Below are positions 23,000-34,937 of a stretch of 64,000 bases of DNA, piece after piece. The position numbers and the translations under genes were made by a program. The notes beneath the pieces are model-generated. The model saw nothing but the letters and a program-made list of their open reading frames with translations. It was not told where the DNA came from and searched no databases. The DNA is taken from contig OX344753.2 in NCBI GenBank assembly GCA_947034885.2, forward strand, positions 9,734,001 to 9,798,000, read 5' to 3'. Position 1 is the stretch's first letter. Each line of letters opens with the position of its first letter. The stretch comes from Thuidium tamariscinum (taxonomy: Eukaryota > Streptophyta > Bryopsida > Hypnales > Thuidiaceae).

Positions 23000-25900
23000 T
23001 ATTGTTCTTTAGTTGGATCATTTGCAAGTCTTTTAATTGTTTGGTTGTTCTTTACTATTGGATGTGCATTTAGATTTGGTGGATATGATTGGTTGAAAAA
23101 GACAAGCTCAAAAATTTTAGCCATTGTAAAGAATTTAGTTGGCAATAATGTGGGCCAGTTGTGGGGGCAAAAACTTGCATCCTATAAGAGTAAAGTCTTC
23201 TCTTGATTGAGATTGGTCCATATTAGTATAGGCTAAATTTCAAGTAGCTCTAGCTAATCAATGACTCACTTCTTCTTTGTGCCTTCTACACATCATTCAA
23301 TGTCATTCTAACAGAATGAGAAATCCACCACCTCTCACTTAGTTCAAAACTCTTATTTTCTACCATGATATGTTGGAGCTTGGGTTTCCTTTCTATCCTT
23401 TGCAATCCTTGAAGTACACTTGATGTTTGATGTATGTTGTTGAGCAAAGCATCTTGCACTCAATTTGTATTTGATCCTTGCAATATGCCACTTCAATGTG
23501 TTACAATCACATTTGCATACTACCAAACGTCACATAGTAGAGAGGATTGACATCATTGCAATTTCGAGTACCTTTTATTAAATCTTCTATAACCTTTTTA
23601 GACCATATTTGAAGTTTTGAACGTCCAGCTACAAAAAGTTGACTTTGTTTGGTCTATATTAATCTCTTACATCACCAATAGGTACATCAAGTGTCTTCTT
23701 TGTGCTTCCAAAAATTCTTCTCCTTCCAAGTGTGGTACTCAAGTTCCCACACCATGTGCTTTTGGCAATGTATTCAATACTTTTCGAATTTTTTTGAGGC
23801 ATCCGCTACATCTTGCACCTCTCAACTTCAATTCCTCCCTTTGATGATCTTGACCCTAATGCATATTTGCTTAGGTATGTTCGGTAGTTTGTCATTTGTA
23901 TCCAGGTGCAAATATTGTCAAAACAAGATGCATCAAACAAATTGTTTTTTCTTCTTCCTAACATTTATAGCCACTTATTATATATATACCATTTTAGACA
24001 AATTATAGAAAATCATATACGTCATCTTTTCTAAAGTGAGACCCTACAAATCCAATTATAGCAAAAAATGAGTACAAAATGGAAACACTATTGTCATGCC
24101 AATTATATTTCAAATTGCTTTGCATAGTTGCAAGCATTTTAGTACAAGGTTTTAGGTCTAAATGAGTATAATTTGAAAAGAATAAATAAATAGAATTTAA
24201 GAAATTTGTAGTATCCTAATTTTTTATATGAGATTAAAAATCTAATAAGATTGTACCTTGAAGTAGGTTGTCAAAGTTGCTCTAAACTCCAAGGTACCAC
24301 TTATAGAATGCAATGATTAGAGATATTTAGAACCATCAAATCCAATGGATTCTAAATACAATTCTTTTTTATATAAGAATAAAAATAGTGAAGGATTATA
24401 TCTTCAACTAGAATGTGATTCAAAATGGTCGTTACTAGAAGCTATTTGAAGGGGGAGTTGAAAATGAAGGTATACTTAAAGCCGTCAGATCCGACGGATG
24501 TCAAAGTGATGGCCCATACTAGTCCCATTTTGGAACCTTTCAAATTCTTATTACGATAAATTTTCAATCACTTGCACTAAAATATTTCACTACTTAGATC
24601 TAGTTATGAAAAAAATTCTTCTACTATCAAATTCAAATCTCTAGTCTTCAATTTCTAATAGAATAAAAAAATATTTTCAATACCAAAAGAAGATTCAATT
24701 ACCATTGTCATGAAGCCTCTCCATTGTAAATATTGGATATGCCAAAATGCAAACCAGTGGTCTAAGTAATGAAGTGAATCTTCACTTACAACTCTACATG
24801 AGAACCACTATGACCTAATTGCAAGAGAGCATGTCTTTGCTTCATTCGAAGTCTTTGATTCTTTGTATTGTTTACATACTGTAATGTACTATTGTTGGAA
24901 TGTTTATTTGATGTGTTTCTATATAAGTTTGTAAATGAATTATTCCTATGTAGTAAACAAGCCCTCTCATGATTTTTTAAGACCTCATTTGCAGAACCAC
25001 TACCATAAACAATGCAAACCACATTCCAATTGACCATAGTACTATCTACCATGAACTCCTTAAAATTTGGCATATGTACTCCTTTTTTTTCCACTTTAGC
25101 GTTCAACAACCTTCGAAACTACACTTGAATCTCCGTATCTTTTGATTGCGTGCCACAAATTGCAATAGTCATTTCTTTCTTGTACTGAAAGTTGTACATG
25201 TGGCAAGCCATGGTGGTCAATTGTTCATGTGCTTTGCATGGTTACACATTATCTATGCATTCTGTAGATCACTTCCAAGTTGCATGTGCCTCATCAAGTC
25301 GACTCTACTTCTAGGTCCTTCAATGAGCATTTTGAAGATGTAAACCTTTTCTTTGCTATGGCTTGGGAAGATATTATAGTGTATGAATTCAAACTTGGAT
25401 TCCCTCTTCATAGTCATAATGATGTCAATGAACCATTTTTGGTTGTTTGAACATATAGAGAAGATGATATTCCATATAATACTATTTAGAAACTTGAAGC
25501 AATCTATAACCCCTTCTATTTCCTCTCCTTTCAAGATCTACTTCACTCCCTTTCTGTGGTGAAATGAGTGGTTCATGAAATCTATACTAGTAGACAAGGC
25601 AATGGTGGAATTTGTGGCTATAGAAGTTTTGGCAACTTCATCTGCAATGAGTATAGTAATTTCTTTTGTAGAGTCTATATACATGATTTTTCTATTGAGT
25701 GACTATGATTTCCTAAAAGAATTACAACCCTACTCAAATTAAGGTTGTCACTACAACAATAGTAAATCTTTGCGTCACAAGTGTCATTTTAGGAATCAAT
25801 TCAAGAACCTTCTCCAATGTCATTTCAAGAGTCTCGTTCATACTCTAATGCCTTTCCATCTACACTAGCAATACATCCATTTTTTTTTGTCAAACTTAAA

Positions 25901-26410
25901 ATGAAAAACAAGCAAAAGCAAAGGCATGCAATATCTTGAAATTTAACTCACCTCTTTAAGGAAGCCAAGCCTATTAGAGGGATGAGCCACTACTAATAGT
26001 AGTTTGTCCATTTTTATCATCAAAGTATTAGTTCTCTCTTTCGCTCTTGTCCTTACTGCACGAATGACCTCTTTTAGCCTTTTGTTGCTTTTTGGTGTGG
26101 CATTAATATACTTTCTCATTGCAACATGTGCTACTTGAAAAATATCTTCGTGCATGATTAAACCATTTTTTCACTTAGTTATCAAAAAAGTTTCAAAAGC
26201 ATGCCAAGCAAAAGGATTTGAATTTCTTGAAGAACAACGTATTTTTCTTTAAATAAATGATGTAAAAACCTCCATAAGTACGATGTACCATTTTTGAAAA
26301 CCATGCTTTCATACCACCTTTTCTTCTTTGTGAGGCTTAGTAAGTAGATTTGTGAATCATTCACCAGCAAAAGTCTATACTTTTGCACTTGGTACAAAGT
26401 GAATGTCATA
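23000..26410 (-). pseudogene. Decayed transposon-type coding remnant
   Basis: Successive minus-strand frames look like one broken protein. They run from 26409 down through 26155-25943, 25534-25253 and 25109-24786. Parts include 'WFIDIIMTMKRESKFEFIH' and 'RSRVDLMRHMQLG', then 'MVNWNVVCIVYGSGSANEV' with 'ERACLLHR' close behind. From memory the last pair typifies a high-copy transposon protein family of mosses. Stops and frame changes separate the pieces, so the copy is dead. I cannot name the transposase superfamily from this sequence alone. The region below 24786 is too decayed to follow. Confidence 0.45.
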
Positions 26411-26429
26411 TTCTATTCAATTTCAAAGC

Positions 26430-27565
26430 TAAGTATCTTTTTAGTCATGGTTTCAAAAAATTTGAAAATTAAACCTTTGAAAAAATCAATGGTATCAAAA
26501 CTAGAAGTATCTTTCAACATCCTATAAAGTTCAATTGGATTCAATAGACCTTTATGGAGTGCTTGGAGGTGCCCTTCTTTTAGGTACCCTGTTGAATTTC
26601 AAAACTATCTTTTTAGTCATGGTTTCAAAAAATTAAAAAAATACTTTCTAAAAAGTCAATGGTATCAAAATTAGAATTAATTGTAAGAGTACTATAAAGT
26701 TTAGTTGTATCCAAGAGAAATTGGGGGATGCTTGGAACTACCTCTCTTTTTAGATACCCTACTGAATTTCAAAACTATCTTTTTGGTTATGATTTAAAAC
26801 ACTTAGGAAATTTTTTTAAGAAAAAAATTAAAGAATACCAAATTATTAGTATTATGAGGCACTTCCAAGTTCCAAAAGGGCCGTCGGATCCGATGGACCT
26901 TTTTGAGGTGCCTCATGGTACCCCTAGTTTAGGTACCCTACTAACAGTGCTAAGTCCAAAATCAAATTTTTGGTCATAGTCTAAATTTTTTTAATTTTTT
27001 TCCTATATTAATAATTAATCAAAAAAATTATATGCTAAATTAATAAATAAAAATTCAAATTTTTTAAAACTATGACCAAAAAATTGATTTTGGACTTAGA
27101 AAGGTACCTAAATTGGGGGTACCATGAGGCACCCCAAATTTGGGCTCCTTGAATTTTTCAAAAAGAAAATTTCCTAAATTTTTTAAACCATGACCAAAAA
27201 GATAGTTTTGAAATTCAGCAGGGTATCTAAAAGAGAGGTAGTTCCAAGCATCCTCCAATTTCTTTTGGATCCAAATAAAATTTATAGGATTCTAAGAATT
27301 AATTCTAGTTTTTATACCATTGACTTTTTCAAAAATATTTTTTCAATGTTTTGAAACCATGAGTAAAAAGATAGTTTTGAAATTCAACAGGGTACCTAAA
27401 AGAGGGGCACCTCCAAGCACCCCATAAAGGTCTATTGAATCCAATTGAACTTTATGGGATGTTGAAAGATACTTCTAGTTTTCATACCACTAACTTTTTC
27501 AAAGGTAATTTTTTCAAAATATTTGAAACTACGACCAAAACCTTAATTTTGAATTCAATTGGGTA
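26430..27565. mobile_element. Foldback element with arms of about 550 bp
   Basis: The sequence from about 26430 to 27000 reappears in reverse complement from about 27565 back to 27030. Examples are 'GGTACCCTGTTGAATTTC' at about 26586 against 'GAAATTCAACAGGGTACC' at about 27379, and 'AGGTGCCTCATGGTACC' at about 26913 against 'GGTACCATGAGGCACC' at about 27117. The spacer is an AT-rich 30-50 bp. Within each arm a sub-block ('CTACTGAATTTCAAAACTAT') is itself duplicated. The only open frames are echoes of the repeat. This is typical of a non-autonomous foldback transposon. Confidence 0.75.
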
Positions 27566-28516
27566 CATAAAAGAGGGGAGCACTAAGTACCTTAAATGGT
27601 CTGTTGGATCCTATGGAACTTTATGGGTTGGTTGGATACTTAGAATTAGAGTACTATGAGATACCTAAAAAAAATCCGCTTCTTTTTGGAGTATCTCATG
27701 GTATCCCAATTTTGGATACCATTGTAATATTTTTGTAGAAATCTTGAACTTTCAAAGGATTCTCTTTTGATGAACATTGATCATTTTAGTTATTCTTTCT
27801 ATAAGCTAAGTAATCATTCAAGTGAAATTTTTGAACAATAAGAGATCTCAAAAATACTGCTCATGTTTTAGAATCAAAGGTCAAATTCAATACACTAAAA
27901 CTCTAGCTACAAAGTGAATACTTGCCATTTTCTATTTCCGGACTTTGTGCACTCACGCTTCAATGATTCCATCTTGCCAATGACAAAAGACTGTAGATAC
28001 CTAAAAAACAAGAATCATTTTTTTTCAAAATATTTGGGTCTACTCAATTGTTCCAATTTCAGATTTTAGAACCTTTGAAGAAGTTCCTAATGAGATACTT
28101 ATAGCTATGAGAGGGAATTAAGGAATTGAAATTTTACATTTGATTAAGCCTACCAAGGACAATAAATTTGAGCTTAGTAAAGCTTTGAAATTTCAATTGA
28201 TTTTTGATTCTACATACATTATTCTTTTGTAGAATTCTTGGATAGCCTTTCTTGGATCAGGGCTTTATACCTTTGATAATTGTATCCAAAAGAATTTGCT
28301 TTAGTTTTTAGCTGAGTTTCTAATTACATATAAATTTTTTATTTTAGACATGCTAGAGTCAAATAAGCTTGTTTGAGGGCATTTTTCTCTTACTTGTGAC
28401 CCTCAATTCAATTTTCTATCGAAACTAACTAGAAGTGTTGTACTTCAGCGCATAAACGCACTTTTTTGGTGGTTTTGCTTTCTTTTTTTCAAAAACGGCT
28501 TGTTTAAACTGCTCAG

Positions 28517-28880
28517 TGTGCCAAAACTGGGGGTACCACGAGATACTCTAGGAAACACCGTCGGATCCGACGGTGTTTCCTAGAGTATCTTGTGGTACCC
28601 CTAGTTTTGGCACATTGAGAAGTATGTTTAAAAAATTATGTGAAATCATTTTTTGTTTAGGGTTTTTAGTTCAAATCTCAAGGCTTTTGCAAGCCAAAAA
28701 ACCTAGGGATTTGAACTAAAATCCCTAAACTAAAAATGGTTTTAGAGATTTTTTTAAAACATACTTCTCAATGTACCAAAACTAGAGGTACTACGAGATA
28801 CTCTAGGAAACACCGTCGGATCCGACGGTGTTTCCTAGAGTATCTTGTGGTACCCCTAGTTTTGGCACATTGAGAAGTAT
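28517..28880. mobile_element. Triple palindrome (two near-perfect, one central)
   Basis: 28517-28614 is a 98-bp palindrome centred on GGATCC at 28563-28568, with 47 of 49 arm positions pairing. An almost identical palindrome is centred at 28820/28821 (about 28764-28877). The interval between them is itself inverted around about 28693, so that 'CATTGAGAAGTATGTTT' at 28613 faces 'AAAACATACTTCTCAATG' at 28757. The whole is a nested foldback structure with no coding content and would transcribe into very stable hairpins. Confidence 0.85.
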
Positions 28881-29119
28881 GTTTAAGAAATTATGTGAAA
28901 TCATTTTTTGGTCAGGGTTTTTAGTTCAAATCCTTGGATTTTTTTGGCTTGCAAAAGCCTTGATCTAAACTCAATGCCATATATTAGATCTTCCATGATT
29001 AAGTTCTTTGGCACTTCATTTTTGAAAATCAATGGCCATGTAAGCAGATTCTTCATAAATGATGTTTTCTTAAGAAATTTCATTCTTTGCAAATTTCTAA
29101 TTTTCTTTGAAATCTCAAC

Positions 29120-29222
29120 CAGGTACCCCAAATTGGGGTACCATGGGATACTAGAGAAAGTTTCGTCAGATCCGATTGTACATTCTTGGATCTCTCATGG
29201 TACCCTAGTTTGGGGTACCCTT
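29120..29222. repeat. Related degenerate palindrome
   Basis: 'CCAAATTGGGGTACCATGGG' faces 'CATGGTACCCTAGTTTGGGG' around a central CGTCAGATCCGATTG. It is a decayed member of the same palindrome family as 28517-28880, and similar cores occur near 24483 and 26881. Confidence 0.6.
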
Positions 29223-29572
29223 GTGAATTCCATTATTACTATTTTTATTAATTCTTTTATTTGTGTGAAATTTTTCAGGTTCCTAACGCTATTTTAGGGC
29301 CAACATAAGGTTTTCAATTGATTTCTTAGCAAGTATAGAGCATTGAAGTCCAACTTTGTGCGTGCCATCCCCACGTGCGCGTTGCGCGCTGCCTTGTGCG
29401 GGGGGACCCCATTTGTGTATTTATATTTTGAACTTGTAGTATTAAGCCAAACTTGCTGACCCTCACTCGGTGTTTTAGAAATTAGCCCAAAGTTGGCACC
29501 CAATTGTTTCAAATTTCTTTCATCTCTTGTAGTCAAACCTCTTCATTTTTCTATTTCTAATTTTCTCCATGG

Positions 29573-32500
29573 TTGGAATGTCAGAGTGAGGGCATTCATG
29601 CTCGTGAAGGCGTTGCCGGTGCCAATGGCCAAGTTTTATCCATTCAAGCCTTATATGAAGGAGGTCCATCCGAGGCAAAGACTCCAAAAGATGCTGAAGA
29701 GGTGGTTGGAGAATCCAAAGATGAAGAGGAGGAGGAAGAGGATCTGCCGCTCTGGTAAGATTTGAAGACATCATGAGTGTAGCAAGTTGTATTGTAGATG
29801 CCTTGGATGTCTCTATGCACACCCGCAATACTAATTGGTCAGGTCACCTTGTCGCAGGCTTCAATCGCAAGCACAAGAAGGTTGAGTTTTCTCCCGAGAG
29901 TTTAGAGACCGAGTATAGTTTAGAGCCATAGACATGCATGTCCATTATAAGTCTAGAGTTGTACGAGTTGAGTGACTCAAATGATAGTGGTAGACTGCAT
30001 TTTGAGGGAGAATTCATCATTATTCTCAACTCAGACTTAAACACTGACAATAAGGTTGATGTTGTTAGTATTTGAATGGCACTAGAGATTGCCCATGTAG
30101 TTCTGAGAGTTCCTTGAGCCTACTACTTAGTGAACTTTTTTTGCAATCAAAATTGCAATCATTTTGGACTTCCAATTTGATGTAAAGGGTTCACTATTTT
30201 GGCTCATCAATGATCAATGATGTCCTGTGTATTCATTCAATGTCCCTTTTTATTTTAAGTGATGGAATTGGATTTGCAAATGGATGTCACACCGGTAGTT
30301 AAAAGGCAAGAAGATAGAATCATGGAGACTGTTGGAAGAGAAGATAACCTTCAACCAGACATTAAGGGGGATGAAGACTTCAATCAACCTAGAGTGGGGG
30401 GTGAAGAAGACATAGAGATGTTAAAGGGTGATGACATGGGTGACGATGAAGAAAAGGACCTCTTTGAAGACAACCTCCAAAGGCTGGAGAAGGTGGACTC
30501 CATCACCACCATCAATGCCTCGAGGATAAGCCCGAGAAGACCTTCCACCTCACTATTTCTCTTTGTAGGATGTTTGCTATGCCAATGCTTTTGCCCACCC
30601 TCTCATGCGACATCCAGTTCCTAGAGAGGGAATTCACAAGTGGATATTGGGATGATGTAGTTGTCTTCTATGTGTCTACCACCAATGAGGTATTGAGGTG
30701 AGAGAGTCTTCACAGTTCACCAAGGAGGAAATGGATGAGTAGGACCCTCTGTGGAAACACAAAAATGTAGAGTTTGAAAGCCAATTGGATGCCAATCCAA
30801 CTCTCAAGTGCCTCAAGAACTCTAAGTTCTTCGTCTATCACGGAAACCATCGACTCCTTGTATGGATGAATGTCATTTCCAGGATGTATGCCATTTCCAG
30901 GATGTATGCCACCAATTGTGATTGGTACTATGCCGTGGATAACATTATCTTAAACACGAAGGAGAAAATTGAGCTTGTTATGTAGGTCATGCACAACATC
31001 AATAAGTAGGTGCATGAAAACAACTCTACTCTCTCTTGTTTGTCTTGCATACATTGTATTTTCAATTGCATCTTGTTCTACACAATGACAATCAATTCTT
31101 ACCTTATTTAAATTGGATGGAATGTACAAATCCATGGAGGATTCACACATCAAAACCAACGTTATACACACTCTCTAGTGGGTGCAAGAGTATGGCCTAC
31201 TACCTATGGAAAAGTTCAATGAAATGCTCAGGCCTTTGGAGAGAAAGAAATGTATTGCACTGCCAACAAAAAGGACGTAGTACTCCATATCTATAGAGGT
31301 CTTCACTTCCTTCATCTTCAAGGTAAGACTTACAAAAGGCCTCTCCTTTACATCCACTCTCTATTTCTTGTTATTGCCTTGGTTTCTTTCATTTGCTAAG
31401 GTTTGAAAAAAATGTGGAAATAGACAACAAGAGATTGCCATGGCAACTGGTAGATGCAGCGCTTTGAAGGTACACAGAGACGACATCAACTAAGAATTAA
31501 ACCGCAGAAGGGGAAACTCTATCCATGAGGGTGGAAAGCAAGAAAAAGAATGTCAAATTCTATGTCAAGATGATGAAGCTCTTCACCATTACCAATCCCA
31601 CTTATGGAATGCGATTCCTTGAAGAGGTTAGTTGAATTGCTTCACTGATCATATCTTCTCTCACTATCATTCTTCCTTGCATTCAAAATGAAATTCAATG
31701 GCTTTGTGGTTGTCTAGGTGGAGAGGCATTGAAGCTCTAATGAGGTGTCCAAAACGATACTTGAGAAATTGAAGATGCTGGTCACCTGCAACACGATGCC
31801 ATACCACAAAATGAAGCTCTTCAAGTGGTAGAACACATCCATTCTGTCTCATGATGCTAGGAAGTTCCTAGCCAAACCCGTCGCTAAATCACATCTCGAA
31901 CCATTCTTCAACAAGTACGTCTGGTATATAGGGATAAGTTCATTTGTTCATACCATTTTAGATTCATGTTGTTATTTTTTTTGGTGGAAGTGCTTATAGG
32001 TACTTTCTTTGCATCTCATGTTTTTGTACATGAAATGAATTTCTTGTTCTAATCAACATTTTCTACAGATCAAGGATGCTTTGGTCCAATACTTTGATGG
32101 GATGGTCAGACATGACAATCTCAAGATTGACATGATGGTCTCGTAGTAGCTAGAGACATTACCTGACTACATTGAGGGATGGAGGAGGAAGATCTGGGAC
32201 CAAGGATTTGGACCTATCTCCAAAGGTGCTAATTACTTTAAGAAAGAAGATTCATTCATGAATTACAAAGGCTCCAACTTAGTGGTCCAAAGAGTTCTTT
32301 TCCAATATGCTTTAAACATTGGTCAATGTTTTTCTAAAGTCATTTGCCTTATGCTTTGACCTTGTTGCTCACAATTCTATCATGTTTGTTGTTGAAAGAT
32401 ATACCACTTGAAACTCAACAGGATATTGGTTGCTGGAGTTTGTTAATTCTCTCTATTCATTCAATTGATTGGCGTGGTAGGTACTTCAAGTATGAGCTCC

Positions 32501-33570
32501 AAGAAAAGGGCGCAATTGAATGAAGGGACTTGCCACCTTTCTTGTTCTCATGGTTGGACCACAACTCCATCGATTTCATGTTCTCCGCGAGCCAGCTATG
32601 CATATTCACCACTACTCATCTCAATAGAGGGACCTCATATTTGGAATGCTTTGTGGGATTCACCCATGAATCAGAGGCACAACTACGAGAATACTTGAAG
32701 GGCAAAGGGGCCATTGACTTGAAAGTGGATGAGTTCACTGGCTTGACAGATAGGCAGAGGAGGAAATCCATTCAGAGGAGGGATGCTAACGATATGAAGA
32801 AGAAAGCACGAGTCCAAGTTCTACTCAATGCCAAGGAGAAGAAGAAAGTAGAGAGACTTGCCAAGCTCACGGAAAAAGAAAGGGAAAGGAGAAGGAATAG
32901 GCCAACAACAGAGGAAGAAGAAGGCAAAGGCGACCGCCCAAGTCTCAGCATCCTCCACAATTGATCAAGGCTTTTAACTCTAGGTTGGATCTCAGAGTGG
33001 AGTCAAGAGGAAGGCCACTTTATCAGAGCTCTTGGAGGAGGTTATCACTCATGTATCTAAAGGATTTCTTCTCACCAACAAAGAGTTCATCAAGTTCAAA
33101 GACTTGATCCTCAATGTCTCCATCGTGGAACTTGTGGAAGACATGGACTCCAACAAGCCCACTTGTTACAAGTCTTGGCCTTCTTGAGGAAAGTACTCAC
33201 TTCAAAGTTCAAATTGGTCATTGTTCATTTTGTCTCGTCAACATCAATAGTGTACATGCTACTTCTTCATTTGTTGATGTACTTCATGTTGACACTTGGC
33301 AGGTGTCCACGACAAAAAACAAATATTTCTATGGGTAGTGGAATACTTGATTAGGGGTAGACGTTGTCTTCTTCGACTGCCTTGAGAACTTTCCTATCCC
33401 AGGGTTGTCTTTTCCTAAAGATGATGTGCCCAATTGGAATGAAGACGTTGAAGATGAGGCCCTCCAGTCAACCTTCAGCTTTGTGTGCAAGCATCTCTAA
33501 GACGACAGCTACGTCATTGTCTTCTACTCATATGGCATCAAATCGAGGAGCGACATACTGAAGCAAAGTC
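29573..33570 (+). pseudogene. Decayed repetitive gene with ParB-like GNHRL motif
   Basis: A series of plus-strand fragments follows one logical order: an acidic Glu-rich segment (29690-29757), 'RFEDIMSVASCIVDALDV' (about 29758), an Asp/Glu-rich segment (30259-30510), 'LEREFTSGYWDDVVVFYVST' (about 30618-30678), 'FVYHGNHRLLVWMNVI' (about 30830), 'DWYYAVDNIILNT' (about 30920), 'WLDHNSIDFMF' (32550), a Lys/Glu/Arg-rich coiled-coil-like stretch (32790-32930) and 'DVVFFDCLENFPIPG' (about 33362). Stops and intron-like gaps separate them. GNHRL resembles the ParB/sulfiredoxin-fold motif, and the order recalls multicopy moss genes that also carry a methyltransferase-like segment; both points are from memory. 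Codons for ISRMYA are duplicated by an 18-bp tandem repeat at about 30876-30911. Confidence 0.45.
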
Positions 33571-34550
33571 TTTTTTTTGAGTCCTCAAAAAACTTTCGAC
33601 CTTCCCATCCATGCAAAACAAATGGCAAGTGCCTTTGTGACTTTTGGTTCCTCTAAACCAAAACATCATAAAGACACATATGCCCTAAATGTTTTACAGT
33701 TTATAGATGGATCAACATATGAGGGTAGAGACTCTTCCAAGTCATCAAAGAGTTTTAATTCTGAGATTGAGTCCTCAACAATTTAGACTCACGGAATTGA
33801 CATATTCTGTGAGTCAAACTATTGTATGTTGCCTTCTATTCTGATTGGATTTGTGTGTTTTATAGCTACATCTTGGTACTTTATGGTATTCATTTTCATT
33901 TTTCATTGTATGAATTATCCTTTAACCAACAACATTCCAACGTTCTCCCCTAAACACCAAATTCTAACTTGAAAAGATTGATAAACTTCACCCTAAAACA
34001 CTAAACCACGGTCATGAGACCCCCTTCACTTATCCACGGTCATAGGTCCAAAATGAAATTTTTCCTTAAAAAAAATTCCCGCTCCTAGGCTCGCCTGCTA
34101 GCAACCCTGTTTGGACATGCAGGAAGTAACTCATTAAAGTTTTCAATAAATGAGATTTGGGCCACAAATCAATGTCTTTGGTGAAGGTAATAAAGTGATT
34201 ATGGATTATAATAGAAATTTCTACCTTTTCAGTATATATTCATTGGAAGATATGACTTTTTAGACCTTCATGCTAAGTCCATGCTAGAAAATATTATGAT
34301 TGTTGTAGGTGAGTAAGGTGACCATCATGAATACACATTTTCTTAGTTTTAGAATAATCTAGAGACTTTTAGGTGGGTATAGCTATAGACTTCGAAATTT
34401 CATAAAAAATTCATACTTTGTCTAAAAAGAATATACTTGCACTTGCTCTCTCAATTTCTCACATTTGTTTTTGTATGGGGTATTGTTTTTTAAAAATTCA
34501 GAGGGTTTTAGGGTTTGCGCTAATTCTGTTCATGATGGGTAGTTCTACAT
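33570..34550. other. Intergenic, no supported gene
   Basis: A short open frame at 33577-33786 has no recognisable features and may be the tail of the preceding pseudogene. The patch at 33985-34130 holds 'CCACGGTCATRRG' twice and a GC-rich 'TAGGCTCGCCTGCTAGC' phrase, resembling in inverse sense the block at 22104-22320. Confidence 0.35.
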
Positions 34551-34554
34551 TACT

Positions 34555-34937
34555 AACAGTGGAAACACCCAAAACCATCCAAATAAGGAATTTAGCATAG
34601 TTGGAGGCAATGTTTTCTAAAAATGATATTTTTCTAGTATTAGCAAGTGAAAATCATGAATATTAAAAAAAAATTAGATTTTTTGGATACAGTATGTCAT
34701 TTCTACAAATTTTCAAAGTGTTGACTCCCTAGACCTGTGGAACTATCCTGTAGGTGCCCTCCAAATTGAACCCTGCGAAAATCAGCACTCAGCCAACCAA
34801 ATTTTCATATGTGTCCTTCAGTTGTGTCAGCAAATTACAATCATACATGTAGTGAACACATTAACGGAAGTCTATTGACGCATTTGGGTGAATCTATAGT
34901 CCATTGTAAGGAATAGGTGTGAGAAGGGAGACATTAA
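34555..34937 (+). repeat. Dispersed repeat of about 385 bp, copy 1
   Basis: The block starting ACAGTGGAAACACCCAAAACC aligns along its length with 57169-57555 in direct orientation. Shared landmarks include 'TTTTCCTAGTATTAGCAAG'-type text and 'CTCCCTAGACC', and both copies end in a GGAATAGGT..G..TGGGA-like phrase. Each copy is immediately followed by an inverted-repeat element. No coding content was found. Confidence 0.7.

Noticed and set aside
28517-28880. CRISPR-like array from repeated identical blocks
   Set aside because: The repeats are palindromes in inverted nesting without regular spacers, in plant nuclear DNA.
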